From: Mucilaginibacter flavus
GTDB lineage: Bacteria; Bacteroidota; Bacteroidia; Sphingobacteriales; Sphingobacteriaceae
Direction: 5' to 3'
DNA length: 64,000 nucleotides
NCBI RefSeq assembly: GCF_030409315.1
Contig: NZ_JAUFPS010000014.1
Coordinates: 95,648-159,647 of the forward strand
Below the pieces are notes generated by a model. The model was given only the letters and a program-made list of their open reading frames with translations, was not told the DNA's origin and made no database searches. Both the position numbers and the translations under genes were made by a program. Below are positions 45,393-54,350 of this stretch, piece after piece; the first letter of the stretch is position 1, and each line of letters starts with the position of its first letter.

Positions 45393-46358
45393 CTACATCA
45401 ACACCTCTACAATCTCCAAAATTGTTTTGCTTATCGGTTTAAACTCAATACCAATGGCATCTTTGATTTTTGAGTTATCAAAATCCCGGTTTAATGAAGC
45501 TGTTTGTGCCGATGTTTTATCAATGGCAGGCGCTTTACCTGTTATGGCGCCGATAAAGGCCGCGCCACGCCACGCCAATTCCATTATCCAGGGCTTGGCT
45601 AATATGGCCGGTGGCTTGATGCCGAAGCCATTAGCAACTTCGGTAGTAATATCTTTATAATTATAATTTTCGGCACTGATCACATAGCGCTCGGCTGTAA
45701 TATCGCTGTTCATCAAGCCGGTCATACATTTGGCCACATCTTCAACATCAACAAAACCAATGCTACCCGTGGTGTAAAATTTTAAGCCTTTGCGTATCGT
45801 TTCAAAAAATACGCCACTACCTTGTTTACCCGCGCTCGCCCCTATGATAAGCGATGGATTTACAATTACAGCATCTAAACCTTCGGCAATACCACGCCAT
45901 ACCTCCATTTCGCTTTCTAACTTGGATATCGCATACCCATCATTTTCGGCAGATTCTTCGAGGTGATGATTCTCGGTAGTCAGCTCACCTGGCTTAGCCA
46001 AACCAATAGCAGCTATCGAGCTTACGTGCACCATCCGTATCCCGCGTTCAACACATAAATTAACCAGGTTGGCAGTACCGGTAACATTGGTATTAATCAT
46101 TGGCTCTTTATCGGCTGCCTTTAATGATACCCAGGCAGCGCAATGATAAACCTGCGTTACGCCATCAAGCGCATCCTCTAAAGCAAAAACATCCAACAGA
46201 TCGGCATCAACCCATTCAATTTTATCCTTGAACGGTGTGAGCAAAGCAGGAATAGCAGATGTAACCCGTTTGGTACAACGAATATTATTGCCGCCCGTAA
46301 CCAGCAGTTTTGCCAGTTCAGCCCCTAAAAAACCCGTTGCGCCGGTAACAAGAATCAT
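45393..46358 (-). CDS. NAD-dependent epimerase/dehydratase family protein
   Basis: This 321-residue extended SDR is of the dihydroflavonol-4-reductase-like type. It has the nucleotide motif TGATGFLGAELAKLL at the N-terminus, HCAAWVSL, the catalytic YAISKLESE (Tyr-x3-Lys) and NPSLIIGA. The likely cofactor is NAD(P). Substrate unknown. It lies 60 bases upstream of the serB fusion on the same strand and might be co-transcribed. Confidence 0.92.
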   Translation of the reverse strand: MILVTGATGFLGAELAKLLVTGGNNIRCTKRVTSAIPALLTPFKDKIEWVDADLLDVFALEDALDGVTQVYHCAAWVSLKAADKEPMINTNVTGTANLVNLCVERGIRMVHVSSIAAIGLAKPGELTTENHHLEESAENDGYAISKLESEMEVWRGIAEGLDAVIVNPSLIIGASAGKQGSGVFFETIRKGLKFYTTGSIGFVDVEDVAKCMTGLMNSDITAERYVISAENYNYKDITTEVANGFGIKPPAILAKPWIMELAWRGAAFIGAITGKAPAIDKTSAQTASLNRDFDNSKIKDAIGIEFKPISKTILEIVEVLM

Positions 46359-46364
46359 ATGTGC

Positions 46365-46572
46365 AAATATGCAGATAGATGTGCAGATTTTTCACGATTG
46401 TTTGTTTTATCGGTGTTCAAGAACGCTGCGCCTTTTCAAATGTGTAGATATGCAAATGATTTTTTTGTTTTTTGCCACAGATAAATTATGGGTTCAGTGC
46501 ATCTGCACATTTGAAATTTGCACATCTGCACATCAATCATCACATTTGCACATCAATCAATTGCACATCAAA
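46365..46572. repeat. TGCACATCTGCAC word tract
   Basis: The divergent gap between the epimerase and arginase-fold genes is full of GCACATTTG/GCACATCAATC words on the right and their inverse (GATGTGCAGAT) on the left, the same family as 40725-40915. The last words run up to the ATG at 46575. Confidence 0.75.
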
Positions 46573-46574
46573 CT

Positions 46575-47756
46575 ATGTCCTTAGCTGATTTTTTTACACC
46601 TATTGATCTTAAAAAGATCACGCCTAAAAAAGGGTATTATACCAGCCAGCTTGGCGATAAAATTGTGCATTATTCTGTTGATTTTCCTGATCTGGAAGAA
46701 AAAACCGACCTGGCTATAGTAGGGGTTATGGACGACCGTAACGCCGTGGACAACCAGGGCTGTGCCCTCGCTCCAGATTATATTCGCGAAAAACTGTACC
46801 AGCTTAACGAAGGCGGCTACACTTTAAAAGTTGTTGATTTAGGAAATATAAAAGCCGGCGCTACAGTTAAGGATACTTACTTCGCCCTTAAAACTGTAGT
46901 ATCCGAACTGGTTAAAAAAGACATCGTGCCCATTATTATAGGCGGCGGACAAGACCTTACCTATGCCCAATACCTGGGCTATGAAGACCTTGAACAAAAG
47001 GTAGACCTGGTGATTGTTGATTCGCGCTTTGATTTGGATGAGGATGAAATGGGCGATAGTATAGAAACCACCTCACAGTCCTATCTCAATAAAATATTTT
47101 TGCACGAGCCTAATTACCTGTTTAACTACAGCAACCTGGGTTACCAAACCTATTTTGCCAGCCAGGAAAGCCTGCGGGTTATGGATAAGCTTTATTTTGA
47201 TGTACACCGCCTGGGCGAGTTAGCAGGTAATATCGCTGTTACCGAACCCGCCATTCGTAATGCCAGCATGATTAGCTTTGATATGGGCGCTATCCGTTCA
47301 TCAGATGCCATGGGCAATGCCAATGCTACACCGAATGGCTTTAACGGGCAGGAAGCCTGCCAGATTTGCCGTTACGCGGGCTTTAATGATAAACTTACCT
47401 CTATAGGTTTTTATGAGTTTAACCCTGCTTATGACAGCAATGGGCAAACCGCCATGCTTGCGGCGCAAATGATATGGTATTTTATTGACGGCTTTTATGG
47501 CCGCAAGCGGGATTTTCCGCTCAACCCAAAATCGCAATACCTTATTTACAAAACCAGCCTGAAACATGAAGACCAAGAAGTAGTATTTGTAAAAAGCAAA
47601 AAATCAGACAGGTGGTGGATGCAGGTTCCCTATCCTTCGGGAGGTTCACGCAATGAACGTTTTCACCTGGTGCCGTGTAGTTATTCAGACTATAAAACCG
47701 CCACATCCGGCGAATTGCCCGATCTTTGGTGGCGTACTTATCAAAAATTAAACTGA
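46575..47756 (+). CDS. Arginase-fold (formimidoylglutamase-like) protein with degraded metal site
   Basis: This 393-residue ureohydrolase-fold protein starts at the ATG at 46575 (MSLADFFTPID); upstream codons translate repeat words. It aligns with the arginase/HutG family, but the manganese motifs are altered: GGDHS is GGGQD (123-127), DAHxD is DSRFD (149-153), and SFDxDxxDP is SFDMGAIRSSD (234-244). Three of the usual ligands (two His, one Asp) are therefore missing. It may be a pseudoenzyme or use another chemistry. Annotation as an active hydrolase would be unsafe. Confidence 0.85.
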   Translation: MSLADFFTPIDLKKITPKKGYYTSQLGDKIVHYSVDFPDLEEKTDLAIVGVMDDRNAVDNQGCALAPDYIREKLYQLNEGGYTLKVVDLGNIKAGATVKDTYFALKTVVSELVKKDIVPIIIGGGQDLTYAQYLGYEDLEQKVDLVIVDSRFDLDEDEMGDSIETTSQSYLNKIFLHEPNYLFNYSNLGYQTYFASQESLRVMDKLYFDVHRLGELAGNIAVTEPAIRNASMISFDMGAIRSSDAMGNANATPNGFNGQEACQICRYAGFNDKLTSIGFYEFNPAYDSNGQTAMLAAQMIWYFIDGFYGRKRDFPLNPKSQYLIYKTSLKHEDQEVVFVKSKKSDRWWMQVPYPSGGSRNERFHLVPCSYSDYKTATSGELPDLWWRTYQKLN

Positions 47757-47813
47757 TAATCACAATTATACCCGTACTTTAACGTTAACAATCCTTACAG
47801 TTTTTATATTCTG

Positions 47814-48986
47814 ATGAAGAAATTCCTTTTATTGATCATAGTTCTTTTGCCGGCAATGGCGTTTGCTCAAACCACTGATAACTTTACTATTAATGGCAAA
47901 TTAGGCAATTTGGGGGCGCCTGCTAAAATTTACCTGTCGTACCAGTTAGGAGCCAACAGCATGATCGACTCGGCCGATGTTGTTAATGGCGCTTTTAGTT
48001 TCACCGGCAAAATGATAAACCCTGTGAACGCCAGCTTAGTTGTTGACTACAAAGGCCTTGGGCTTGAAAAATTCACACAGCAATACTCAGATGGCAGGGC
48101 GCTGGCCAAAAACGCCGATAACCTTAATTTTTTTATTGACAGAGGCACCATAACCATCACCAGTAAAGATTCGGTATCTAAAGCTAAAATTGAGGGTTCA
48201 CAACTTAATCTGGATAATATAAAGTTACAGGCACAGTTAAAAGGCATCAACATGAAAGGCGAGCGGTTAATGGCCGAAGTTCAGGCTGCAACTCCGGAGC
48301 AAAAAAACTCGGCTGCTTTTCAAAACAGCATCCAGGCTAAATACAAAGCCCTGCAAACATTACAGAGCTTCACACTAAAAAGCTTTATTACCGATAATCC
48401 CAACAGCTATTTGAGTTTATTGGCACTGAGCTCGGTAGGTGGCCCATCGCCAGATCCGCAGGAGATTGAGCCATTATTCAATTCATTATCGGTTGAAGTG
48501 CGCGCAACAGAAGCGGGAAAAGTGCTAAAAAAACAGCTTGATGCTTTAAAGTTTACGGCTATTGGTTCTGTAGCCCCAGATTTTACTCAAAACGATGTAA
48601 ACGGCGTACCTGTTAAGCTTTCTTCTTTCAGGGGCAAATATGTTTTGCTTGATTTTTGGGCATCATGGTGCGGCCCTTGCAGGCAGGAAAACCCTAATGT
48701 GGTGCGTAACTACAACAAATACAAAGGGAAAAACTTTACGGTATTAGGCGTATCATTAGATAGGGCCGATGGTAAAGCTGCATGGCTGGCCGCCATAAAA
48801 AACGACGGCTTAGAGTGGACACAGGTATCCGACCTTAAATTTTGGAACAACGATGTGGCCGCCCTTTATTCTATCACTTCTATCCCCCAAAACTACCTTA
48901 TAGGTCCCGATGGTAAAATAGTAGCCAAAAACCTACGCGGCGCCGACTTGGACGCCAAACTGGCCGAGTTGTTTGGGAAGATATAG
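47814..48986 (+). CDS. TlpA-like thioredoxin-fold protein with DUF4369 domain (copy 1)
   Basis: This 390-residue periplasmic or membrane-anchored protein has a signal peptide (about 1-19, MAFAQ), an N-terminal DUF4369-like domain (about 22-120), a helical linker, and a C-terminal TlpA/thioredoxin domain (about 250-390). The redox motif WCGPC is at residues 285-289, and the cis-proline loop is SIPQNYL. It probably reduces disulfides in exported proteins. A paralogue follows at 49157. Confidence 0.92.
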   Translation: MKKFLLLIIVLLPAMAFAQTTDNFTINGKLGNLGAPAKIYLSYQLGANSMIDSADVVNGAFSFTGKMINPVNASLVVDYKGLGLEKFTQQYSDGRALAKNADNLNFFIDRGTITITSKDSVSKAKIEGSQLNLDNIKLQAQLKGINMKGERLMAEVQAATPEQKNSAAFQNSIQAKYKALQTLQSFTLKSFITDNPNSYLSLLALSSVGGPSPDPQEIEPLFNSLSVEVRATEAGKVLKKQLDALKFTAIGSVAPDFTQNDVNGVPVKLSSFRGKYVLLDFWASWCGPCRQENPNVVRNYNKYKGKNFTVLGVSLDRADGKAAWLAAIKNDGLEWTQVSDLKFWNNDVAALYSITSIPQNYLIGPDGKIVAKNLRGADLDAKLAELFGKI

Positions 48987-48994
48987 TTTGGTGA

Positions 48995-49140
48995 GTGGTT
49001 GATTGGGTTGGATTGAGTTAGAATAAGTTGATTATGTTGGCAACCACTCAACATAATTAACCACTTAACCTAATCAACTCAATCAACCACTTAACTCAAT
49101 CAACTTAACCCAACTAATCAACCAAATTCCCTATATTGCG
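48995..49140. repeat. TTGATTGAGTTG word tract between TlpA paralogues
   Basis: GTGGTTGATTGGGTTGG-type words (49005-49040) are mirrored by CAACATAATTAACCACTTAA-type words (49060-49125), so the tract can fold into a long imperfect hairpin. Confidence 0.75.
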
Positions 49141-49156
49141 GTATTAAGTTACTGAC

Positions 49157-50290
49157 ATGAAAAAAGCATTATTACTAACGTTGGCCGCTTTGCCGGCCTT
49201 TTCTTTTGCACAGGATGCAAAATATATCATTAAAGGAAAAATTGGCGACGTAGGCGCGCCTGCTAAGGTTTACCTGGAGTACAGGATAGCCAAGGGCAAA
49301 TCCCAAACAGATTCGGCTGCCGTTGTGGGTGGCAAATTTGAGTTTAGCGGTAAAGCCGGGGCAGCCCCCCTTAACGCCTACCTACTGTATAACCCCAATG
49401 GCACAGGCACATCCAAGGCAGAAGACTACCGCTCTATTTATCTTGAACCGGGAGTGATTAACATTACCACCGCCGATTTGCTTGCCAACGCTAAGGTAGA
49501 TGGCCCTAAAACCAACCAGGATAACGAGGCCTACCAAATTGCCCAAAAGCCGGTTGGCGACGCTTATAAGGCTATGGAGGAGAAGCAAAAAACAGCTACC
49601 GACCAGCAAAAGGCTTCGCCGGAATTTATACAGCAGGCTAAAGCCGACGAGAAAGCAGCCGACGCGCTAAGTGCGGCTATCGATAAAAAATTCATCACCG
49701 AGCATCCCGACTCTTACATTAGCTTAAACGCATTAGAATCTTTTGCCTATAGCGCCGATTACGTAGATATTAAACCACTATTTGATGCGCTAACCCCAGC
49801 CATTAAAAGTACTGAAGACGGCAAAAAATTTGCCGATAGGATGCCTAAAATAAAAGCTGTTGCTTTGGGTGCCACCGCTCCTGAATTTGCCGAGGCTGAT
49901 ACCGCCGGCAAAATGATAGCGCTATCATCATTCCGTGGTAAATATGTGTTGATTGATTTTTGGGCATCATGGTGTGGGCCTTGCCGCAGGGAAAATCCTA
50001 ACGTAGTAAAAGCTTACAACCACTATAAAGATCAGAAGTTTACCATTTTAGGGGTATCTTTAGATAAACCAACCGCCAAAGATAAATGGCTGGCTGCCAT
50101 CCACAAAGATGGCCTTACCTGGAACCATGTATCCGATCTTAAATTTTGGGATAGCAAAGCGGCCGATATGTACGCGGTACGTGGCATCCCTCAAAACTTC
50201 CTTTTAGATCCCAACGGCAAAATCATCGCCAAAAACCTTCGCGGCGAAGATTTAGAAGCCAAGTTAGCCGAGATTTTCGGGAAGATATAA
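49157..50290 (+). CDS. TlpA-like thioredoxin-fold protein with DUF4369 domain (copy 2)
   Basis: This 377-residue paralogue of the preceding gene has the same order: signal peptide (SFAQ), DUF4369-like domain, helical linker rich in Lys/Glu/Ala (about 135-180), and a C-terminal thioredoxin domain with WCGPC and GIPQNFLLDPNGKI. The C-terminal 140 residues of the two copies are nearly alike while the N-terminal parts have drifted, which fits an old tandem duplication. The two are separated by a 170-base word tract, so they may be separate transcription units. Confidence 0.92.
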   Translation: MKKALLLTLAALPAFSFAQDAKYIIKGKIGDVGAPAKVYLEYRIAKGKSQTDSAAVVGGKFEFSGKAGAAPLNAYLLYNPNGTGTSKAEDYRSIYLEPGVINITTADLLANAKVDGPKTNQDNEAYQIAQKPVGDAYKAMEEKQKTATDQQKASPEFIQQAKADEKAADALSAAIDKKFITEHPDSYISLNALESFAYSADYVDIKPLFDALTPAIKSTEDGKKFADRMPKIKAVALGATAPEFAEADTAGKMIALSSFRGKYVLIDFWASWCGPCRRENPNVVKAYNHYKDQKFTILGVSLDKPTAKDKWLAAIHKDGLTWNHVSDLKFWDSKAADMYAVRGIPQNFLLDPNGKIIAKNLRGEDLEAKLAEIFGKI

Positions 50291-50340
50291 TTGGTTTATT
50301 AGTTCACTGGTTCATTAGTTTATTGGTTGAACTGTTTGAT

Positions 50341-50379
50341 AAAAAAGCCATGTCGATTAACTTTTGACATGGCTTTTTT
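50341..50379. terminator. Bidirectional terminator between TlpA copy 2 and purD
   Basis: AAAAAAGCCATGTC and GACATGGCTTTTTT form a perfect 14-pair stem around an 11-base loop, with T runs on both strands, between convergent genes. On both sides lie TTCATTAGTTCAC-type words that are inverted with respect to each other (50296-50330 and 50407-50442). Confidence 0.93.
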
Positions 50380-50442
50380 GTGCGATGTAATTGACTATTA
50401 AACTATTCCACTAATGAACGAATGAACCAGTGAACCAATGAA

Positions 50443-51717
50443 CTACAGTAGATCAAACCCAATATCTTTCCTGAAATACATGCCATCGTAATAGATGCGG
50501 CTGGCATCAGCTGTGGCTTGCTGCAGGGCGGTAAACATATCGTTTTGCAGGGTAGTTATAGCTAAAACTCGACCGCCTGTGGTAATCACATCCTCGCCCT
50601 GTGTGCTGGTACCGGCGTGGAACACAATCGAATCGCGCACGTTTTCGGTGCCGGTTATTACTTTATTTTTAAGGTATTCGCCCGGGTAACCGCCTGCTAC
50701 CATTACTACGGTGGCCGCTGTTTTGGGGGAGATGGTTAGTTCTCTTTCGTTAAGGTTACCTTCGGCAACGCCTTGTAGCAGGTCTACAAAGTCGGTTTCA
50801 ATGCGGCGCATTACGCTTTCGGTTTCCGGGTCGCCCATACGGCAGTTGTACTCTATTACCCATGGCTGACCGCCCTCATTCATCAAGCCAATAAAAATGA
50901 AGCCCTTATAGGGAATATTATCTTTTTTAAGCCCCTCAATAGTTGGGATAATCACCAGCTCTTCTACCTTTTTCATGTAGGCAGCATCAGCAAACGGAAC
51001 AGGAGAAATAGAGCCCATACCGCCGGTATTTAAACCTGTATCTCCCTCACCTATACGCTTATAGTCTTTTGCCTCGGGTAAAATTTTGTAGTTGGTGCCA
51101 TCGGTCATTACAAAAACCGATAGTTCGATACCTTTCAAAAATTGTTCAATTACCACGCTTGAACTGGCATCGCCAAACTTCGCTTCGGCCAGCATTTGGG
51201 TAAGTTCGTGCTGGGCTTCTTCCAGAGTAGTGCAAATGAGTACCCCCTTGCCGGCGGCAAGGCCATCGGCCTTAAGTACTACAGGTAAACCAGCAGTTTC
51301 AAGGTAGGTAAGTCCCTCTTGCAGTGTATCTTTAGTAAAAGTACGGTAGGCTGCTGTAGGCACGCCATGCTTTAACATGAACTGCTTACTGAAATCCTTA
51401 CTACCCTCTAACTGAGCGCCAAGGGCTTCCGGACCAATAACCGGGATACTTTTCAGCTGCTCATCGGCCAGGAAAAAATCGTGAATACCTTTTACCAGGG
51501 GCTCTTCGGGTCCTACCAGTACAAGGTTAATAGCCTCACTGATAACCAATTGTTTAATACCCTCAAAGTCGGTCACCTTGATGTTAACGTTAGTGCCGTA
51601 TTGGTGAGTACCGGCGTTGCCGGGGGCGATAAATAACTTTTGGCATTTAGGGCTTTGCGCAATTTTCCAGGCGAAGGCGCTTTCCCTTCCGCCCGAACCG
51701 AGGATCAGGATATTCAT
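50443..51717 (-). CDS. purD: Phosphoribosylamine-glycine ligase
   Basis: This ATP-grasp enzyme performs the second step of purine synthesis (424 residues, normal). The N-terminal ILGSGGRESAFAWK, the GNAGTHQYG loop, VVLKADGLAAGKGV in the ATP-grasp domain, GGMGSISPVPFAD and EYNCRMGDPETE are all present. It is monocistronic here, away from other pur genes. Confidence 0.97.
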   Translation of the reverse strand: MNILILGSGGRESAFAWKIAQSPKCQKLFIAPGNAGTHQYGTNVNIKVTDFEGIKQLVISEAINLVLVGPEEPLVKGIHDFFLADEQLKSIPVIGPEALGAQLEGSKDFSKQFMLKHGVPTAAYRTFTKDTLQEGLTYLETAGLPVVLKADGLAAGKGVLICTTLEEAQHELTQMLAEAKFGDASSSVVIEQFLKGIELSVFVMTDGTNYKILPEAKDYKRIGEGDTGLNTGGMGSISPVPFADAAYMKKVEELVIIPTIEGLKKDNIPYKGFIFIGLMNEGGQPWVIEYNCRMGDPETESVMRRIETDFVDLLQGVAEGNLNERELTISPKTAATVVMVAGGYPGEYLKNKVITGTENVRDSIVFHAGTSTQGEDVITTGGRVLAITTLQNDMFTALQQATADASRIYYDGMYFRKDIGFDLL

Positions 51718-52346
51718 GGGGGCAAAGATAGTTTTTTTGAACGGTTAGTTTGGTCGTCCGAACCAGAGTTTTAGCAGGTGCGATTTTTCCTCAAAAACGA
51801 GGGGTACTTTTCATTAAATACATCCTCAAAATTGCTTAAAAGCATACCAATTAAGCACTTAACTACGACCGCCGGCATACCAAATAAGCACCTCCTAAAT
51901 ACCAAATGCATACCATTGGGTAACCAACTGGTAACCTTTGTTTTTAAATAGTCAGATTTTGTGTTGGGTGGGTAAGTGACGGGGCGAACTACCTTTATAG
52001 ATTACGGGGATGCTTAGAAGTGGGCGAAGTACTCGTGACTCTTTTATCAATACAACTATACTTTGTAAAAGCGACTACAATCGGCCCGCTCATTCGCCGC
52101 GGGTGGGCTTGTTACTTTTGGAGCCTCAAAAGTAACCAAAACGGCTGTCAGCAGAGAGGTTTCTTTGCCGCACGGGGCCATTGCCCTGCAAAACGGCCAG
52201 AACCAGGGCTGCAATTATTTGCCCCTGCCCTCTGTGGTCTACGCTTCGCAAAACTTGCTATGCCCACAGCCGCACAACCCACCATTGTTCTGCCCGTTTT
52301 CGCCCGAAACTTATCTGCTGACGGGAAGCGAAAAGTTTGACGTCAT
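51718..52346. repeat. Gene-free gap: purD promoter, GCATACC words and a GC-rich repeat
   Basis: TATCTTTG (minus strand, 51723-51730) matches the -7 consensus five bases before the purD ATG. About 51838-51935 holds words of the type GCATACCAAATAAGCAC. From about 52080 to 52340 the sequence becomes GC-rich and reads, on the minus strand, as a dispersed repeat with CTCTGCTGACAGCCGTTTTG and ACTTTTG/CAAAAGT arms. Open frames in it look spurious. Confidence 0.6.
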
Positions 52347-53108
52347 TTATGCTGCTTTATTGGGCATCTGCCTATATATCTTCCCATCAAGTTCACATCC
52401 TCCTTTTGCATGCTGTGGATGTTCTGATTGTATAGTTGGGTCTTGAGGATTAATATTAAATTTAGGCTTCCCCCATTGTTTAAAAAAGAATGCCACCCCT
52501 TTTTTATTGCATTCATTTTTCACAAAGTCAATCCATTCTTTTTCTATTGGTCTTGCTTTATGCCCCGATTCACCACCAACTATAACCCAGTCTATTTTTT
52601 TTAGGTTTAAGGTTTTTACGGGAGCAATCAAAGGTTCTATAGATAAAAACTTAATTTTTGCTTCAGTTTTAGCAAGTTCATCAACACGAAACGTGTATTG
52701 GTCGCTCTCTACCGATACCCCCATCCAGATATTATCACTCCAATTTAATTCTTTTGATAACTCAAGTAATCTTTCTGAGCGTTTGGTCAAAACCTGATAT
52801 ATATGCTGAGGGGTACTATTCATTACAGAAAAAACTGCTTTAATAAAATCGGCCGGTACATCAGGATGAAAAAGGTCACTCATTGAGTTAACGAAAACAA
52901 TTTTTGATTTTTTCCAGGTAAAGGGAATATTTAATGAGTCCGCATGTGTCCTAATATTGAACCCATCTTTATATTTATCAATCCCCATAGCCTTCAACCG
53001 TTTAGACATTACTTCTGCATAACAAAATTTACAACCAGGGCTGATTTTAGTGCAGCCAGTTACAGGATTCCACGTTAGTTCTGTCCATTCTATATTTGAC
53101 TGTGCCAT
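52347..53108 (-). CDS. Three-Cys-motif protein (DUF5131, phage Gp37/Gp68 family)
   Basis: This 253-residue protein has the family N-terminus IEWTELTWNPVTGC and the three cysteines Cys19, Cys26 and Cys29 (CX6CX2C), which may hold an iron-sulfur cluster and recall radical-SAM enzymes with altered spacing. Further family marks are NSMSDLFHPDVP, YQVLTKRSERL, WMGVSVES and WVIVGGESGHKARP. It follows tcmP by three bases. The family is named after phage genes and is unassigned in function. Neighbouring DNA is partly AT-rich, which suggests transfer. Confidence 0.9.
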   Translation of the reverse strand: MAQSNIEWTELTWNPVTGCTKISPGCKFCYAEVMSKRLKAMGIDKYKDGFNIRTHADSLNIPFTWKKSKIVFVNSMSDLFHPDVPADFIKAVFSVMNSTPQHIYQVLTKRSERLLELSKELNWSDNIWMGVSVESDQYTFRVDELAKTEAKIKFLSIEPLIAPVKTLNLKKIDWVIVGGESGHKARPIEKEWIDFVKNECNKKGVAFFFKQWGKPKFNINPQDPTIQSEHPQHAKGGCELDGKIYRQMPNKAA

Positions 53109-53111
53109 AAA

Positions 53112-54215
53112 TTAGATCGTTATTAATGTCTGTTTGTCTATATCTTTTATTTTATGGATGTCGCCATTTAAAGATACGTAATCATTTTTTATAATTTTTT
53201 CCGTTTTCAGGTTCTTCAATATCACGTTTGTATGTTTCGGCAAGAAACCGTTAGTCAAACCATACTCATAAACCTGATAGTTGCTTTTTAAAGTTTTATT
53301 AATTATTAAAGCCCTTAAATCACTTTCAAATGCCTCGGTTTTCTTTGGACCCAAAACTTTATTGCTAAATAAATCCACTTGCCCTATTGTGTGGTTATCA
53401 TTGTCTATATCAAAATTAGCCTCACCTCTTATTTTATCCAATTTCCAACTTTGATTAAGAAACTTTTCTATCCCTAATGTATGATGAGTGCCAAAAATCA
53501 AACCATATATATTAGAGTTCTTTTTTATAGAAAATGGCGCTAAATAATATGACTTCGAAAATGGAATTAATGATTTATAATAATTAAATATTGTTCTGTG
53601 AATGTTGTAGTAATTCTTATTTAATAAGTCATTCTTATTGATGGAAACATGCTTTGTAAAAGCTTCATGTTCAGAAAATCTAGTAAACAATGAAGAGGAT
53701 ATAAAAAATAGAAAATCAGTGGTATTGGCCGTAATTAATTTTAAAAAGACATCTTCATTTATCTGTTTAATACCATTTTGATCTAAAAATATCAAGTTTG
53801 CGGTATTACTTGCTTTTATCTGTGGATATAGCCTTTTAAAAACTAATTGAAAATCTTCGTTATAATGATGAATTTTTATGTAGTCTTCCTTTTCAAACGG
53901 AATCAAATTTTCAACAAGTGTATCATATGCTGTTTTAGTAAACTCGTTAAAGTAAACATTAACTTTTAAATTTTTACTTCTGATTAAAGATTCATATTTC
54001 TTAATATTATCCAAGATAAGAATAGGACTGCCTTTAGTTCCAATGCAATCAAATCCCTCTCCTGCAAAGAAATCAAAAATATTAATCTCAGGCCAAATTA
54101 TTTTATTGGGTGAAAGAAAAACAGGTAACCATTCTAACAGGTATTTTTCAAATAAGGTAAGTTTTGTTTTGGTACCTTCGTCAAAAGGTTTCCTAAAAAG
54201 GTTTTTGGTTGGCAT
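53112..54215 (-). CDS. tcmP: Three-Cys-motif partner protein TcmP
   Basis: This 367-residue protein begins with FRKPFDEGTKTKLTLFEKYL and IFDFFAGEGFDCIGTKGSPI, the marks of the TcmP family (TIGR04474, named for always sitting beside the three-Cys-motif protein). FFAGEG resembles a Rossmann-fold methyltransferase motif I, but no other methyltransferase motif is clear. The C-terminal part (LRALIINKTLKSNYQVYEYG) could be a winged-helix-like domain. Codon and base use are AT-rich: two 60-base lines sampled at 53641 and 53761 are 32% and 25% G+C, against 45% for one at 50941 in purD. Confidence 0.88.
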   Translation of the reverse strand: MPTKNLFRKPFDEGTKTKLTLFEKYLLEWLPVFLSPNKIIWPEINIFDFFAGEGFDCIGTKGSPILILDNIKKYESLIRSKNLKVNVYFNEFTKTAYDTLVENLIPFEKEDYIKIHHYNEDFQLVFKRLYPQIKASNTANLIFLDQNGIKQINEDVFLKLITANTTDFLFFISSSLFTRFSEHEAFTKHVSINKNDLLNKNYYNIHRTIFNYYKSLIPFSKSYYLAPFSIKKNSNIYGLIFGTHHTLGIEKFLNQSWKLDKIRGEANFDIDNDNHTIGQVDLFSNKVLGPKKTEAFESDLRALIINKTLKSNYQVYEYGLTNGFLPKHTNVILKNLKTEKIIKNDYVSLNGDIHKIKDIDKQTLITI

Positions 54216-54350
54216 ATACTAATATAAACAATTATTTATAGCTAATTATCAATTGTATACCCTAATATAATAATATGAATATTTTGTCCTAAAGAAGGTT
54301 ACTTAGACCCAAACCATTGAACTTAAATATGGTCACTTTTATCAACTTCT
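54216..54350. other. AT-rich upstream region of tcmP
   Basis: This 135-base stretch is very AT-rich and has TAATATAA-like sequence. I see no clean TAnnTTTG box in it. It probably contains the tcmP promoter. Confidence 0.4.

Noticed and set aside
52020..52446. Plus-strand reading frames of about 100 codons
   Set aside because: They run through a dispersed GC-rich repeat and into the end of the DUF5131 gene on the other strand; the translations are low-complexity and have no start context.
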